NCBI RefSeq assembly: GCF_965248315.1
Contig: NZ_CBDFIX010000002.1
Span: 682,001-746,000, forward strand
Length of the DNA stretch: 64,000 nt
Direction of reading: 5' to 3'
From: Ulvibacterium sp965248315
Lineage (GTDB): Bacteria > Bacteroidota > Bacteroidia > Flavobacteriales > Flavobacteriaceae
The notes beneath the pieces were generated by a model that searched no databases, had not been told where the DNA came from, and saw nothing but the letters and a program-made list of their open reading frames with translations. Shown one piece after another: positions 27,545-37,353 of this stretch. Position numbers and translations under genes: made by a program. Positions within the stretch are counted from its first letter, which is position 1. Each line of letters starts with the position of its first letter.

Positions 27545-29980
27545 TCATTCGTTACGTAAACTTTTTACCGGGGGTGCCAAAGCGGCCCCAACACATTGGT
27601 AACTAATGGTGATTAGTGCAATAATCAAAGCAATTACCGTAGCCCCTAGGAAAACTTCCCAACCCATATTGATTTTATAAGTAAAATCCTCCAACCAGCG
27701 GCTCATCATATACCATCCAATAGGCAATGCTACCAATATGGAAATCCCGACTAATTTTAAATAGTTAATACTCAATAACTTATAAATGTTCTGAAAGGAC
27801 GCTCCCAGTACCATCCGGATACTGATTTCTTTCTTTCGTTGCTCTACCATAAATGCGGAAAGCGCAAAAAGACCCAAACAGGCCACAAAAATGGCCAGAA
27901 TGGCAAAGACCAGGAAAATGGTTCGGATACGACTTACGTTGTTGTACATTTTGGCGAAGGAGTCGTTCATAAAGGCATAGCGAAAGGCCATATTGGGCAT
28001 GAACTCCTGCCATTTGGCCTCAATGGAAGATAAAAGCGAGGGCATATCCCCGGTATCCGCCTTTACCGATACTATTGACGGACTAATTCCCCTAAAGAAA
28101 CACAACGGCTGTATCTCCTGCTTCATAGTGTTGAAATTGAAGTTTTCCACTACTCCGATGACCTCGTAAAGGGTCCCGTATCTTGATATTCTTTTACCTA
28201 TAGGGTTATCCAGGTTCAGTTTCTCTACCATAGCCTGATTGATGATGGTCGCTTCATCGTCCGAGCTACGCTCTTCCGAAAAATTACGTCCTTCCACCAG
28301 TTTCATACCCAAGGTCTCCAAATAGTCTTCATCAATGACCCAGGCCTGTCCACCAACAGTTTCATCAATATTGTCCCTCCCCTCGTTTACAAAACTATTG
28401 CCATTCCGTTTGGTCCCCTCGATAGGCAAGTAATCACTGATACTCACACCACTTACCCCATTCAAGTTTTCAAGTTCATCTTTAAATGTCTCCACGCGAT
28501 TATTCAACATATTGGTACCATACAACTGTACCACCTGTTCTTTTTCAAAACCAATCTTGGAGTTTAGGATAAAATCCATTTGCTGGTTTACAATAAGGGT
28601 CCCTACTATAAGGATAATGGAGATGGTAAACTGGAACACGACCAATCCGCTACGAAGTCCACTGGTCTTTTTACTTTGGCCCATCATCCCCTTAAGCACC
28701 TTGGCCGGATTGAACCTGGACAAATAGAAGGAGGGGTAGAGGCCTGCCAAAGTGCCTACTAAAAAGGCCGCCACCAAAACCAATGGGATAAAGACCGGAC
28801 TATCCCAGGGCAGGGTTAAGGCCTTGCCGGACATTTCTCTAAATAGGGGCATTAACAACCAAGACAATGCAATCCCAATAACAAATGCAATGATGGTAAT
28901 GAGAACGGATTCCGTTAAAAATTGCCCGATCAGATACCTACGGGAGGACCCCACCGCCTTGCGTACCCCTACCTCCTTGGCCCGACTAACGGATTTGGCC
29001 GTGGATAGATTCACAAAATTGATACTCGCGATAATCAGGATAAAAAGGGCGATGATGCCAAAAATCCAGATAATCTTTATGTCGTTACGATAACTGGATT
29101 CAAAATCGATTTGTGCCGAATATAAGTTGATGTCCGTCAACTTTTGTAAGGACATACTCAATTGGTCCTCCAAGGTTTCTCCCTGTACGAATCCAGCACC
29201 GAGATACGCGGGTTTCATATAGGTATGGATAAGTGTGTTGGACATTTTTTCTTCAAAGTCCGCCACATCCGTGTCCGGCCGTAAGACCAAATAGGTGAAG
29301 TAATTGTTTTGAAACCATCGTGTCTGCTCCCCTTCACCAAATTCTACCCCCTCCAGGGTAATAAAGAAATCATAATCCAGATGGGAATTGCTTGGAAAAT
29401 CCTTCATGACCCCGTTGATCCTAAAGGGATCTTCATTGTTCCCATTCAAATACATGACCTTGCCTACGGGATTTTCCGTATTGAAGTGTTTATAGGCCAT
29501 AGTTTCGGAAATTACAACGGTCTTGGGTTCCGAAAGTGCCGTGGATGCATCGCCATGAACCATGGGAATACCCATGATGTCCAATATGGATTGATCGGCG
29601 TAGGCAAAGCCTTCTTCATGATGTTGCATGGATTTGCCCTCAATACGGATCTCATTGCTTCCGGCCCCATAGAATAAGCCGTTGGCCATAAGCCTTCCCG
29701 AGTTCTCCACCTCCGCAAAATCCTCTAGAACAGTGGGTGCCGTGTTGGCGGAAAAATGAATTCCGGTCTGCGCCCGACCGTCATCGATATAAGTGCCGAT
29801 CATCCGATACACATTTCCGGAATTGGGCACCTGTTTATCGTAACTTACTTCGTGAAGAATATAGATGGAAATGAGGATACAGGCCGCAACCCCAATACTA
29901 AGCCCTACGATATTGATAAAAGTAAATCCCTTGTTTTTTAAAAGGTTCCGCCAAGCAATTTTTAAATAATTCTTTATCAT
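27545..29980 (-). CDS. FtsX/MacB-type ABC permease P6 with atypical second coupling helix
   Basis: An 811-residue permease starting MIKNYLKIAWRNLLKNKGFTFI. The first coupling helix is canonical (RAKEVGVRKAVGSSRRYL, ~329-343), but the second reads KKEISIRMVLGASFQNI (~713-727), replacing G and K of KEIGIRKVLGAS by S and M. The C-terminus is also unusual: LAPPVKSLRNE. A GVEFGEGEQTRWF segment in the first periplasmic domain matches GVEFWPGEQEYW in P1, so these two are related. The altered residues lie where the NTPase is expected to dock, so coupling to the shared ATPase may be different. Reading frame intact. Confidence 0.93.
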   Translation of the reverse strand: MIKNYLKIAWRNLLKNKGFTFINIVGLSIGVAACILISIYILHEVSYDKQVPNSGNVYRMIGTYIDDGRAQTGIHFSANTAPTVLEDFAEVENSGRLMANGLFYGAGSNEIRIEGKSMQHHEEGFAYADQSILDIMGIPMVHGDASTALSEPKTVVISETMAYKHFNTENPVGKVMYLNGNNEDPFRINGVMKDFPSNSHLDYDFFITLEGVEFGEGEQTRWFQNNYFTYLVLRPDTDVADFEEKMSNTLIHTYMKPAYLGAGFVQGETLEDQLSMSLQKLTDINLYSAQIDFESSYRNDIKIIWIFGIIALFILIIASINFVNLSTAKSVSRAKEVGVRKAVGSSRRYLIGQFLTESVLITIIAFVIGIALSWLLMPLFREMSGKALTLPWDSPVFIPLVLVAAFLVGTLAGLYPSFYLSRFNPAKVLKGMMGQSKKTSGLRSGLVVFQFTISIILIVGTLIVNQQMDFILNSKIGFEKEQVVQLYGTNMLNNRVETFKDELENLNGVSGVSISDYLPIEGTKRNGNSFVNEGRDNIDETVGGQAWVIDEDYLETLGMKLVEGRNFSEERSSDDEATIINQAMVEKLNLDNPIGKRISRYGTLYEVIGVVENFNFNTMKQEIQPLCFFRGISPSIVSVKADTGDMPSLLSSIEAKWQEFMPNMAFRYAFMNDSFAKMYNNVSRIRTIFLVFAILAIFVACLGLFALSAFMVEQRKKEISIRMVLGASFQNIYKLLSINYLKLVGISILVALPIGWYMMSRWLEDFTYKINMGWEVFLGATVIALIIALITISYQCVGAALAPPVKSLRNE

Positions 29981-30054
29981 GATTTCCGTTTTCTTAATTC
30001 ATTACTATTTAAAGACCTTCCCTTTGATTCCACTACGGGTTCCAAGAGGGGCTT

Positions 30055-32454
30055 TTATTCCATACGTAAACTCTTTACCGGATTTACTATGGCCGCTTTT
30101 ATGGCCTGAAAACTTACCGTGAGCAAAGTAATGGCCAAGGCACCCAGTATGGCGGCAGCAAAAATCCACCAACTTATTTCAGCCCTATAGGAGTATTTCC
30201 CGATCCACCCGTTCATATAATAATATCCGATGGGAATAGCGATACAGCAGGATATAAAGACCAACACTACAAAATCCTTGGATAACAATTTCCATAAGCT
30301 ATAGACTGATGCTCCCAGAACTTTACGTATACCTATTTCCTTGGTTCGCTGTTCCGCTACAAAGGCCGAAAGCCCAAAGATCCCCAGAGAACTTATGCAA
30401 ATGGCCAATAGTGCAAAAAAGCCGGCCAGTTTGCCCATACGCTCCTCATCAATAAAATTGCGGGCATATTCATCATCTAAAAAATTGTAGGTGAACAAAC
30501 TCTTGGGGTCGTGCCTGTTAAATACCTTTTCAATATGGGCCAGTGCAGTTTTGGTATTACCCCCTTTATCAATTTTTACGTTGATGAAACTTAGAAACTC
30601 CCCATAATGTAGCGTGAAAATTGTAGGTCTAACTTGTTCATAGGGTGACCGCGTTACCATATCCTTGGCCACACCAACAATTTTAAAAGAACCATTTTTG
30701 CCCCACTTTACAAATTCTCCCACAGGATTTTCCAATCCCATATAACGTGCTGCCGTTTCATTGATGATAAAGGCCAAGGAATCACTCTTAAAGTCACGCG
30801 AAAAGTTGCGTCCCTCCTTGATTTCCCAATTGATCATTTCCCCAAAGCCGTGCGTTGCCCTCAAGGTATTGAACTCCTCGCTCATTGCAGGGTCCTTGCC
30901 CTTCCAATCGAAACCGCTATTGGTAACAAAGGTGCCCGTAACCAACACATCGGAAGCCGCTACTTCCTTAATATCATTGGATTGTAAAATTTCGCTGCGT
31001 ATTGCTTCAAAACTGTTACGCACTTCGGGATTATTGATGGGCACATAAAGCAATCTTTCCTTGTCATACCCGGCCGGTCTTTCCTTTGCATATTGTATTT
31101 GGTTATAAATAACGATGGTGCCAATAATAAGGACCACGGAAATAGTAAACTGGAATACAACCAAGGCCCTGCGTAGGCCAGAAGCACCTTTTCCACTGTT
31201 AAAGGTTCCTTTTAGCACGTTAACGGGATTAAAGGACGAGAGGTAAAAGGCCGGATAACTTCCCGCAATAAATGCGGTACATAACATAAAGAAAAGGCAC
31301 GATACCCAAAACCAAAGGTTATTATACGGTATTGACATGGCCTTATCCGTAAGGTCGTTGAAAAACGGTAAGGCCAACAAAACCAGGACTAAAGAAATTA
31401 CAAAGGCCAGGGAAACCACTAGGAAAGATTCGTTCAGAAATTGAAAAATCAATTGGTTTTTGACCGAGCCAATAGTCTTTCGAATACCTACTTCCTTGGC
31501 CCTCTTGACCGATTTGGCCGTACTGAGGTTCATGAAGTTGATACAGGCCAACAGTACTATAAAAATGCCAATAATACCAAACAACCAGACACGTTCAATG
31601 GCACCACCTGTATTTATGCCGTTTTCAAAACGGGAGTACAGATGCCATTTTTTCATGGGATGCAAATGAATCACAGGTTTGGTTTTTGCACCTCCGTCCG
31701 CATTCTTTTCATGATTGTACTTTACATCTTTGATCAAATTGGAAACCATGGCCAAATCCGCTCCTTCCGACAACTGCACATAGGTTTGGAACCAGTTGTT
31801 GCCCCATCCCACACGTTCCTCAAAATTAGCCGTGGTCTTTAATAGTTCCCAAGGAGCTATAAAGCTCAGGTCCGCAAAATCCGAATTCCGAGGGAGATCC
31901 TTATAAATCCCGGCCACCTGGGCTTCCATCATAGTACCAATCTTTACATTTTGGCCCATCGGGTTTAAATTTCCGAACAAGGCCATGGCCGTGGACTCCG
32001 ATAACAGCATGGAGGTTGGGTCTTTTAAGGCATCCCTTTCTCCCCTTAACATCTTAAGGGATAGCATATGGGCAATACCTGGTTCCATAAAATTTCCTGT
32101 GCGGGTAACTTTGGTTTCATCTTTTTCGCCTACGGTCAAGAGTTCATTATTTGTAAACGAACTGGTTATCACATGTTTAAAATGATCTCTATACATTGTT
32201 CGGAGCACCGGGGCCAGTTGCATAGGTTGATTGACCCCTGTCTTTATCCCATCACTGAAGTTTTGGGTCTGCATTACCTGTGCAATGGAATTATAATTTT
32301 CAAAGCCTTTGTTATAGGAAAGCTCATCATAGACCCAAATACCGATAAGCAGTGTAGCGGCCATTCCCAGTGCCAAGCCACCAATATTTAAAAATGAATG
32401 GCCTTTTTTCTTAAGTAAACTCCGCCACGCGATTTTTAGATAGTTTTTAAGCAT
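30055..32454 (-). CDS. FtsX/MacB-type ABC permease P5
   Basis: A 799-residue permease starting MLKNYLKIAWRSLLKKKGHSFL. TM1 ~20-42. Before TM2 it has MKKWHLYSRFENGINTGG, nearly the P13 sequence. Coupling helices: RAKEVGIRKTIGSVKNQL (~316-330) and RTKEIGIRKVLGASVYSL (~700-714). C-terminus VNPVKSLRME. It belongs to the P3/P5/P9/P13 subfamily by length (798-799 residues) and shared segments. The TM6 segment reads LLAICISSLGIFGLSAF, with SSLGIF replacing the usual SCLGLF. Confidence 0.93.
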   Translation of the reverse strand: MLKNYLKIAWRSLLKKKGHSFLNIGGLALGMAATLLIGIWVYDELSYNKGFENYNSIAQVMQTQNFSDGIKTGVNQPMQLAPVLRTMYRDHFKHVITSSFTNNELLTVGEKDETKVTRTGNFMEPGIAHMLSLKMLRGERDALKDPTSMLLSESTAMALFGNLNPMGQNVKIGTMMEAQVAGIYKDLPRNSDFADLSFIAPWELLKTTANFEERVGWGNNWFQTYVQLSEGADLAMVSNLIKDVKYNHEKNADGGAKTKPVIHLHPMKKWHLYSRFENGINTGGAIERVWLFGIIGIFIVLLACINFMNLSTAKSVKRAKEVGIRKTIGSVKNQLIFQFLNESFLVVSLAFVISLVLVLLALPFFNDLTDKAMSIPYNNLWFWVSCLFFMLCTAFIAGSYPAFYLSSFNPVNVLKGTFNSGKGASGLRRALVVFQFTISVVLIIGTIVIYNQIQYAKERPAGYDKERLLYVPINNPEVRNSFEAIRSEILQSNDIKEVAASDVLVTGTFVTNSGFDWKGKDPAMSEEFNTLRATHGFGEMINWEIKEGRNFSRDFKSDSLAFIINETAARYMGLENPVGEFVKWGKNGSFKIVGVAKDMVTRSPYEQVRPTIFTLHYGEFLSFINVKIDKGGNTKTALAHIEKVFNRHDPKSLFTYNFLDDEYARNFIDEERMGKLAGFFALLAICISSLGIFGLSAFVAEQRTKEIGIRKVLGASVYSLWKLLSKDFVVLVFISCCIAIPIGYYYMNGWIGKYSYRAEISWWIFAAAILGALAITLLTVSFQAIKAAIVNPVKSLRME

Positions 32455-32483
32455 GATTTTTCTTTTTTAATCGACAACTATTT

Positions 32484-34901
32484 TTACTCAGAGCGTAATG
32501 AATTTGCGGGATTGGCCCGGGCCACCCTAAACGATTGTGAACTGATCGTTAAAAAAGCCACACCAAATGCTATGACACCTGTTAAGGCAAAAATCCACCA
32601 AGAAAGGTTTATTTTATAGGCAAAGCCCTCCAACCAGCCGTCCATCACCAGCCATCCTACAGGGGCGGCAATCAAAAAAGAAAAACCTACAAGCCTTAAA
32701 ATATCCTTGGAAAACAAATTGATAATCGCAGTGGTCGAGGCACCCAATACTTTCCGTACGGCTATCTCCCTAACACGTTGTTGTGCCGAGAACATGGCAA
32801 GCCCCAATAGTCCCAAACAGGAAATAATGATGGCAAAAACGGAAAAGATATTGGACAACTTGGCAACCACCTGCTCGCTTTTGTATAGCGCTTGATATTC
32901 GCTGTCGGCAAACTGATAATCAAAAGGGCGCAAAGGATTTATTTTTGCGTACAACGTCTTTAATTGGGCCAAGGCTTCCTTGGTCTTACCCGGCTTGGTC
33001 CGAATTAGGATAAATCCGAAATTGAGATTTTCCTTTACATCCACGATAACCGGCTTTATCCTCTGATGAAGAGAAGCGGTATGATAATCCTCCAAAATGC
33101 CAATAATACGCCCTTTTTTATCCCAGGCGGAGACCCATTTCCCCAAGGGATCGGTAATTCCCATTTGTCGGACAGCCTCTCGATTCACCATAAAGGCATC
33201 CGTGGAATCCGAAGCAATCTTTTTTGAAAACCCCCGGCCATCCGCAACTTTTAAGTCCAATATGCTTAAAAAATCAAACCCTACGGATTTGGGCATAAAT
33301 CCAACGGAAACCCCCTCGCCCTTACCTTCCCAATCGATGGGATCCGCTACTTCAAATTCCATGGCATGTGGGGCCTCACTACTGCGGTCTACCAAGGCCA
33401 CCCCGGGCAATCTGGAAGCCTCATCCTTGAACACGGCATATTTTTCGGCATTGGCCAACGTTCCTTCAATACGGATGTATATCAAGTTGTCCCTATTGTA
33501 TCCCAAATTGGAATGCTGCACAAAATCCGTTTGACGTGAAACGACCATAGCCGCTATCAATAGCAAAATGGAGAGCCCGAATTGGAAAATGGTCAGTCCC
33601 TTTCTTAGCCATTCCGAAGAACCCGTAAACCGAAATGTTCCTTTCAACACTTGTACAGGTTTCAATGAAGACAGAAAAAGTGCGGGATAACTACCGGCAA
33701 AAAAACCGGTAAAGACAATCAAGCCTAGTACCACCATCCAATAGTAAACATTATGGAACGGCAAGGCAATTTCCTTCCCCGTAAAGGAATTTACCAAAGG
33801 CAGTAACAATCCTGTTAAAAGTACTGAAACAACAACGGCAAAGAACGAAAGTAAAATCGATTCCAATATAAACTGACGGATCAAATGTCCCTTTAGGGAG
33901 CCTACAGCTTTCCGTACCCCGACTTCCTTGGCCCGCTTTACCGATCTGGCCGTAGCAAGGTTCATATAGTTGATACAGGCAATAACCAAAATGAAGATGG
34001 CTACCCCGGCAAAAAGTTTGATGTATTCCATACGCCCATCGATCGGCTTGCCATTTTCAAAACGCCCCTTGAGGTATTTGTCCTTAAAGGGCTGTAAATG
34101 GGCTTCCATCCGAATAGGGTTATTGGGATCCAACCGAGTTTGTAGGTAGGTATTGATATTTTGTGCAACCTGATAAGGGTCTGCCGTAGTTGAAATTTGA
34201 ACCGTTGAAAGTACATTATGAGAGGCAATAAGTAATCTTGATTTGGCATAGGACTCCCAATCGATCAAAAAGTCGAAGGAAAGAGAGCTCTTTGTTGTTA
34301 CATCCTCAAAAACAGCGGTAACTTTAAGATCTAGGTTATTCTCGTATCGAATCGTTTTGCCTACGGCATTTTGCGGGCCATCAAAAAATAGTTCCGCCAT
34401 TTTCCTAGAAATGACAATGGTATTTATTTCACCTAAGGGCATAGAAGTATCGCCTGCAATAATGGGGTAATCGAACATTTCAAAAAAGTCCTCCCCGGCC
34501 CTTGCCCCCTCCATTTTATACATTCTATCCCCAACTTCAAATGTTTCCGGATATCCCCAGGGAAGCTCATAGCCCGTCACATAGAAATTGGAACGTTCTA
34601 TACCGTCTATACCTTGTTGCATTCCCTCCAATAGGGGAAAATAACGTTGTTGTCCTGCATCGTAATTCGTAGGTGTTGTATAGGTTCCATCTGTTTTACC
34701 CTCGGAAACCGCTGTATAGTAGACATTATAGAGCGTATCGGAATTTCCGTGAAAACCATCTACTGCTTTTTCGTCCTGTATCCATAAAAAAATCAGGAGA
34801 AAGCTTACCATTCCCAATACAAGGCCCGAGAGGTTGATTATTGAAAACGCCTTGTTCCTAACAATATTTCTAAACCCAACTATCAAATAATTCCTTAACA
34901 T
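32484..34901 (-). CDS. FtsX/MacB-type ABC permease P4
   Basis: An 805-residue permease with an unusual start MLRNYLIVGFRNIVRNKAFSII, differing from the LKIAWRNL form. TM1 ~20-40; the segment after it reads VDGFHGNSDTLYNVYYTA. LQPFKDKYLKGRFENGKPIDGR precedes TM2. Coupling helices: RAKEVGVRKAVGSLKGHL (~320-334) and RVREIAVRKVLGASTTAI (~706-720). C-terminus ANPANSLRSE, the most divergent tail among complete copies although SLRxE is kept. Intact; gaps to neighbours 29 and 37 bp. Confidence 0.93.
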   Translation of the reverse strand: MLRNYLIVGFRNIVRNKAFSIINLSGLVLGMVSFLLIFLWIQDEKAVDGFHGNSDTLYNVYYTAVSEGKTDGTYTTPTNYDAGQQRYFPLLEGMQQGIDGIERSNFYVTGYELPWGYPETFEVGDRMYKMEGARAGEDFFEMFDYPIIAGDTSMPLGEINTIVISRKMAELFFDGPQNAVGKTIRYENNLDLKVTAVFEDVTTKSSLSFDFLIDWESYAKSRLLIASHNVLSTVQISTTADPYQVAQNINTYLQTRLDPNNPIRMEAHLQPFKDKYLKGRFENGKPIDGRMEYIKLFAGVAIFILVIACINYMNLATARSVKRAKEVGVRKAVGSLKGHLIRQFILESILLSFFAVVVSVLLTGLLLPLVNSFTGKEIALPFHNVYYWMVVLGLIVFTGFFAGSYPALFLSSLKPVQVLKGTFRFTGSSEWLRKGLTIFQFGLSILLLIAAMVVSRQTDFVQHSNLGYNRDNLIYIRIEGTLANAEKYAVFKDEASRLPGVALVDRSSEAPHAMEFEVADPIDWEGKGEGVSVGFMPKSVGFDFLSILDLKVADGRGFSKKIASDSTDAFMVNREAVRQMGITDPLGKWVSAWDKKGRIIGILEDYHTASLHQRIKPVIVDVKENLNFGFILIRTKPGKTKEALAQLKTLYAKINPLRPFDYQFADSEYQALYKSEQVVAKLSNIFSVFAIIISCLGLLGLAMFSAQQRVREIAVRKVLGASTTAIINLFSKDILRLVGFSFLIAAPVGWLVMDGWLEGFAYKINLSWWIFALTGVIAFGVAFLTISSQSFRVARANPANSLRSE

Positions 34902-34938
34902 ACCTATTCATTTTCGATGCTATAATGTGTCACTTGTC

Positions 34939-37335
34939 TCATTCCATCCGTAAACTCTTTACAGGATTGGTATTGGCAGCCTTTATGGCCTGAAAACTTA
35001 CTGTAATGACCGTGATGAACAGGGCCCCGAAAATCGCCGCCGCAAATAGCATCCACGAAAGATCGATCCTATACGTATAATTTTGCAACCATCCCCGCAT
35101 GATATAAAAGGCTATGGGCACAGCTAGCGTACATGCAATAAGGACCAGGGCCATAAAGTCCTTGGAAAGCATTTTCCATAAACCAAATACCGAAGCGCCC
35201 AAAACCTTGCGCACCCCTATTTCCTTGGTTCGCTGTTCCGTCACAAAGGCCGTAAGGCCGAAGAGTCCCAGGCAACTTATGAAGATGGCCAAAACCGTGA
35301 AGATTCCCGCCAAACTTGCCACACGCTCCTCTGATTGGAACTTGATGGCAAATTGGTTGTCCACAAATTGATAGTCGAAAGGGGTTTTGGGAAAGTGTTC
35401 CTTAAACACCTCTTCTATCCTGGCAAGATTCTCCTCTGTACTTCTTTGTGGGTTTAGCCGAAGATTGTAGAAATTGGTTATGCCGTATTTATCGAATGCA
35501 TACACCCCTTGTCTTACCGGCTCAAAAGGAGATTGTACGATCATATCCTCGATTACCCCAACAATTTGCAAGGGGGGACCGGGATTCTCGCTATCCGTGT
35601 CCCTCAGGAATTTGCCGATCGGATCGGTAAAGCCCATATAGTTCATAGCTGCCCTATTGATAAGGACGGCATTGGAATCTGTTGGAAATTCCTGGGAGAA
35701 ATCCCTTCCCATGACAACCTCCAAACCAAGGGATTTGGCATATTGCGGGGACACGAAGGTCCAAGCCAAACTTACTTGAAAATCGTCCGGTTTTCCGTCC
35801 CAGGTATAATTGCCCGTGTTGGACCATATTTCGGTGGTAGGAGCACTGGCGGTGGACATTTCGGTTATGGCACCTGATGCCAGAAATTCAGTGCGAACAA
35901 GATTTCTTTTTTCCGAGAACTCCTGTCCCGCTGCGGGGATTTGTATGAGTCCCTCTTTATCATAGCCAACAGGTCGGTCTTTTACAAACCGTATCTGCTG
36001 TAGTACCACAAGAGTACCGATGATAAAGGCCACCGAAGCTGCAAATTGTGTTACCACCAAAATCTTTCTAGGTAGCACCGAAAGTCGACCAGCTTTGAAT
36101 TTGCCCTTAAAGGCCTCCACAGGTTTAAAGGAAGACAGATACAAGGCCGGATAGCTCCCGGATACTAATGCTGTAAGACAGATAAAGAGCAAAGAAGCCA
36201 TCCAGAATATTGGGCTTTCCCATGGAAAATGAACCTCTTTTCCTGACAATTGGTTAAAGCCATCCAAGAAGACCAAAACCAAGATAACCGCCAAAAAGAA
36301 AGCCAAAAGAGTGACCATTAAAGATTCCCCAAGAAATTGATGTATCAAATGGCGCCTGTTGGAGCCTATCGTTTTCCGAAGTCCTACTTCTTTGGCCCTT
36401 TTTTCGGACCGTGCCGTACTGAGGTTCATAAAATTGATGCAGGCCAGTACCAGTACCAAAATCCCTATAAAACCGAATAGCTTAACGTAGGTAATCCGAC
36501 CACCTACCTGCCGACCTTCTTCAAAATTCCCCCGTAAATACCAATCCTTCATAGGAAAAAGGAAGAGTTGTGGATTGCTTTGGGCCTCGGGAAGTTGATC
36601 TTTTTTGGCATTTTTGATTGTAGCGGTTACCTCATCCATGTTCATGTTATCCGCAATTTGTACGAACATCTGAAACGAGTTGTTGTTCCAATTATCCCTG
36701 GCCTCGGCAACCCATTCGCGCCATACCACATACCTTTCCCAAGGCATCAAAAATTGAAGGCCATGGAACGAATTATTAAAAGGGATATCTTCATACACGC
36801 CGGTTACGGTTGCATCAATTTCATTATTTATCCGGACGACTTTTCCTATGGGGTCCTCCGATCCAAAAAGAGCTTGGGAGGTGGATTCGTCCAACATAAC
36901 ACCTTCAATATCCTGAAGGCCATTTCTCTGGCCGTTCACGATTTTAAAGTCCAACATATCGGTGATCCCGGCTTGCATGCAATTCCCCATACGGGAAACA
37001 ACATTGTTGTTATATTCCAGGCTTTGCTTCCATTCCCATGAGGCCATCACAATATGTTTAAAATGGTCTCCATATTGTTCCCGGAGCACAAACTCCAAGG
37101 GTCTGGGAACGGCATTCCCGGTATCGATACTTCCATTTCTCATGCGATTCTGATACACCTGGGCGATTTGGTCCTTGTTCCCATAGTAATGGTCTCGGGT
37201 CAATTCGTCCGCTACCCAAAGCCCGATCATTAGGGCCACCGCCATTCCAATGGCCAGCCCACCTACGTTGATGACCGAATAAATTTTATTCTTCCTTAAA
37301 TTCCGCCAGGCGATTTTTAAATAGTTCTTAAACAT
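34939..37335 (-). CDS. FtsX/MacB-type ABC permease P3
   Basis: A 798-residue permease starting MFKNYLKIAWRNLRKNKIYSVI. It is the near relative of P9: both share PRPLE, MPWE(R/K)Y, NNSFQMFVQIADN and the WYLRGNFE segment. Coupling helices: RAKEVGLRKTIGSNRRHL (~311-325) and RTKEIGVRKVLGASVFGL (~700-714). C-terminus TNPVKSLRME. It is only 18 bp from P2, one of the tightest permease-permease junctions. Intact. Confidence 0.93.
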   Translation of the reverse strand: MFKNYLKIAWRNLRKNKIYSVINVGGLAIGMAVALMIGLWVADELTRDHYYGNKDQIAQVYQNRMRNGSIDTGNAVPRPLEFVLREQYGDHFKHIVMASWEWKQSLEYNNNVVSRMGNCMQAGITDMLDFKIVNGQRNGLQDIEGVMLDESTSQALFGSEDPIGKVVRINNEIDATVTGVYEDIPFNNSFHGLQFLMPWERYVVWREWVAEARDNWNNNSFQMFVQIADNMNMDEVTATIKNAKKDQLPEAQSNPQLFLFPMKDWYLRGNFEEGRQVGGRITYVKLFGFIGILVLVLACINFMNLSTARSEKRAKEVGLRKTIGSNRRHLIHQFLGESLMVTLLAFFLAVILVLVFLDGFNQLSGKEVHFPWESPIFWMASLLFICLTALVSGSYPALYLSSFKPVEAFKGKFKAGRLSVLPRKILVVTQFAASVAFIIGTLVVLQQIRFVKDRPVGYDKEGLIQIPAAGQEFSEKRNLVRTEFLASGAITEMSTASAPTTEIWSNTGNYTWDGKPDDFQVSLAWTFVSPQYAKSLGLEVVMGRDFSQEFPTDSNAVLINRAAMNYMGFTDPIGKFLRDTDSENPGPPLQIVGVIEDMIVQSPFEPVRQGVYAFDKYGITNFYNLRLNPQRSTEENLARIEEVFKEHFPKTPFDYQFVDNQFAIKFQSEERVASLAGIFTVLAIFISCLGLFGLTAFVTEQRTKEIGVRKVLGASVFGLWKMLSKDFMALVLIACTLAVPIAFYIMRGWLQNYTYRIDLSWMLFAAAIFGALFITVITVSFQAIKAANTNPVKSLRME

Positions 37336-37353
37336 AATTGCTCGTTTTTTTGA

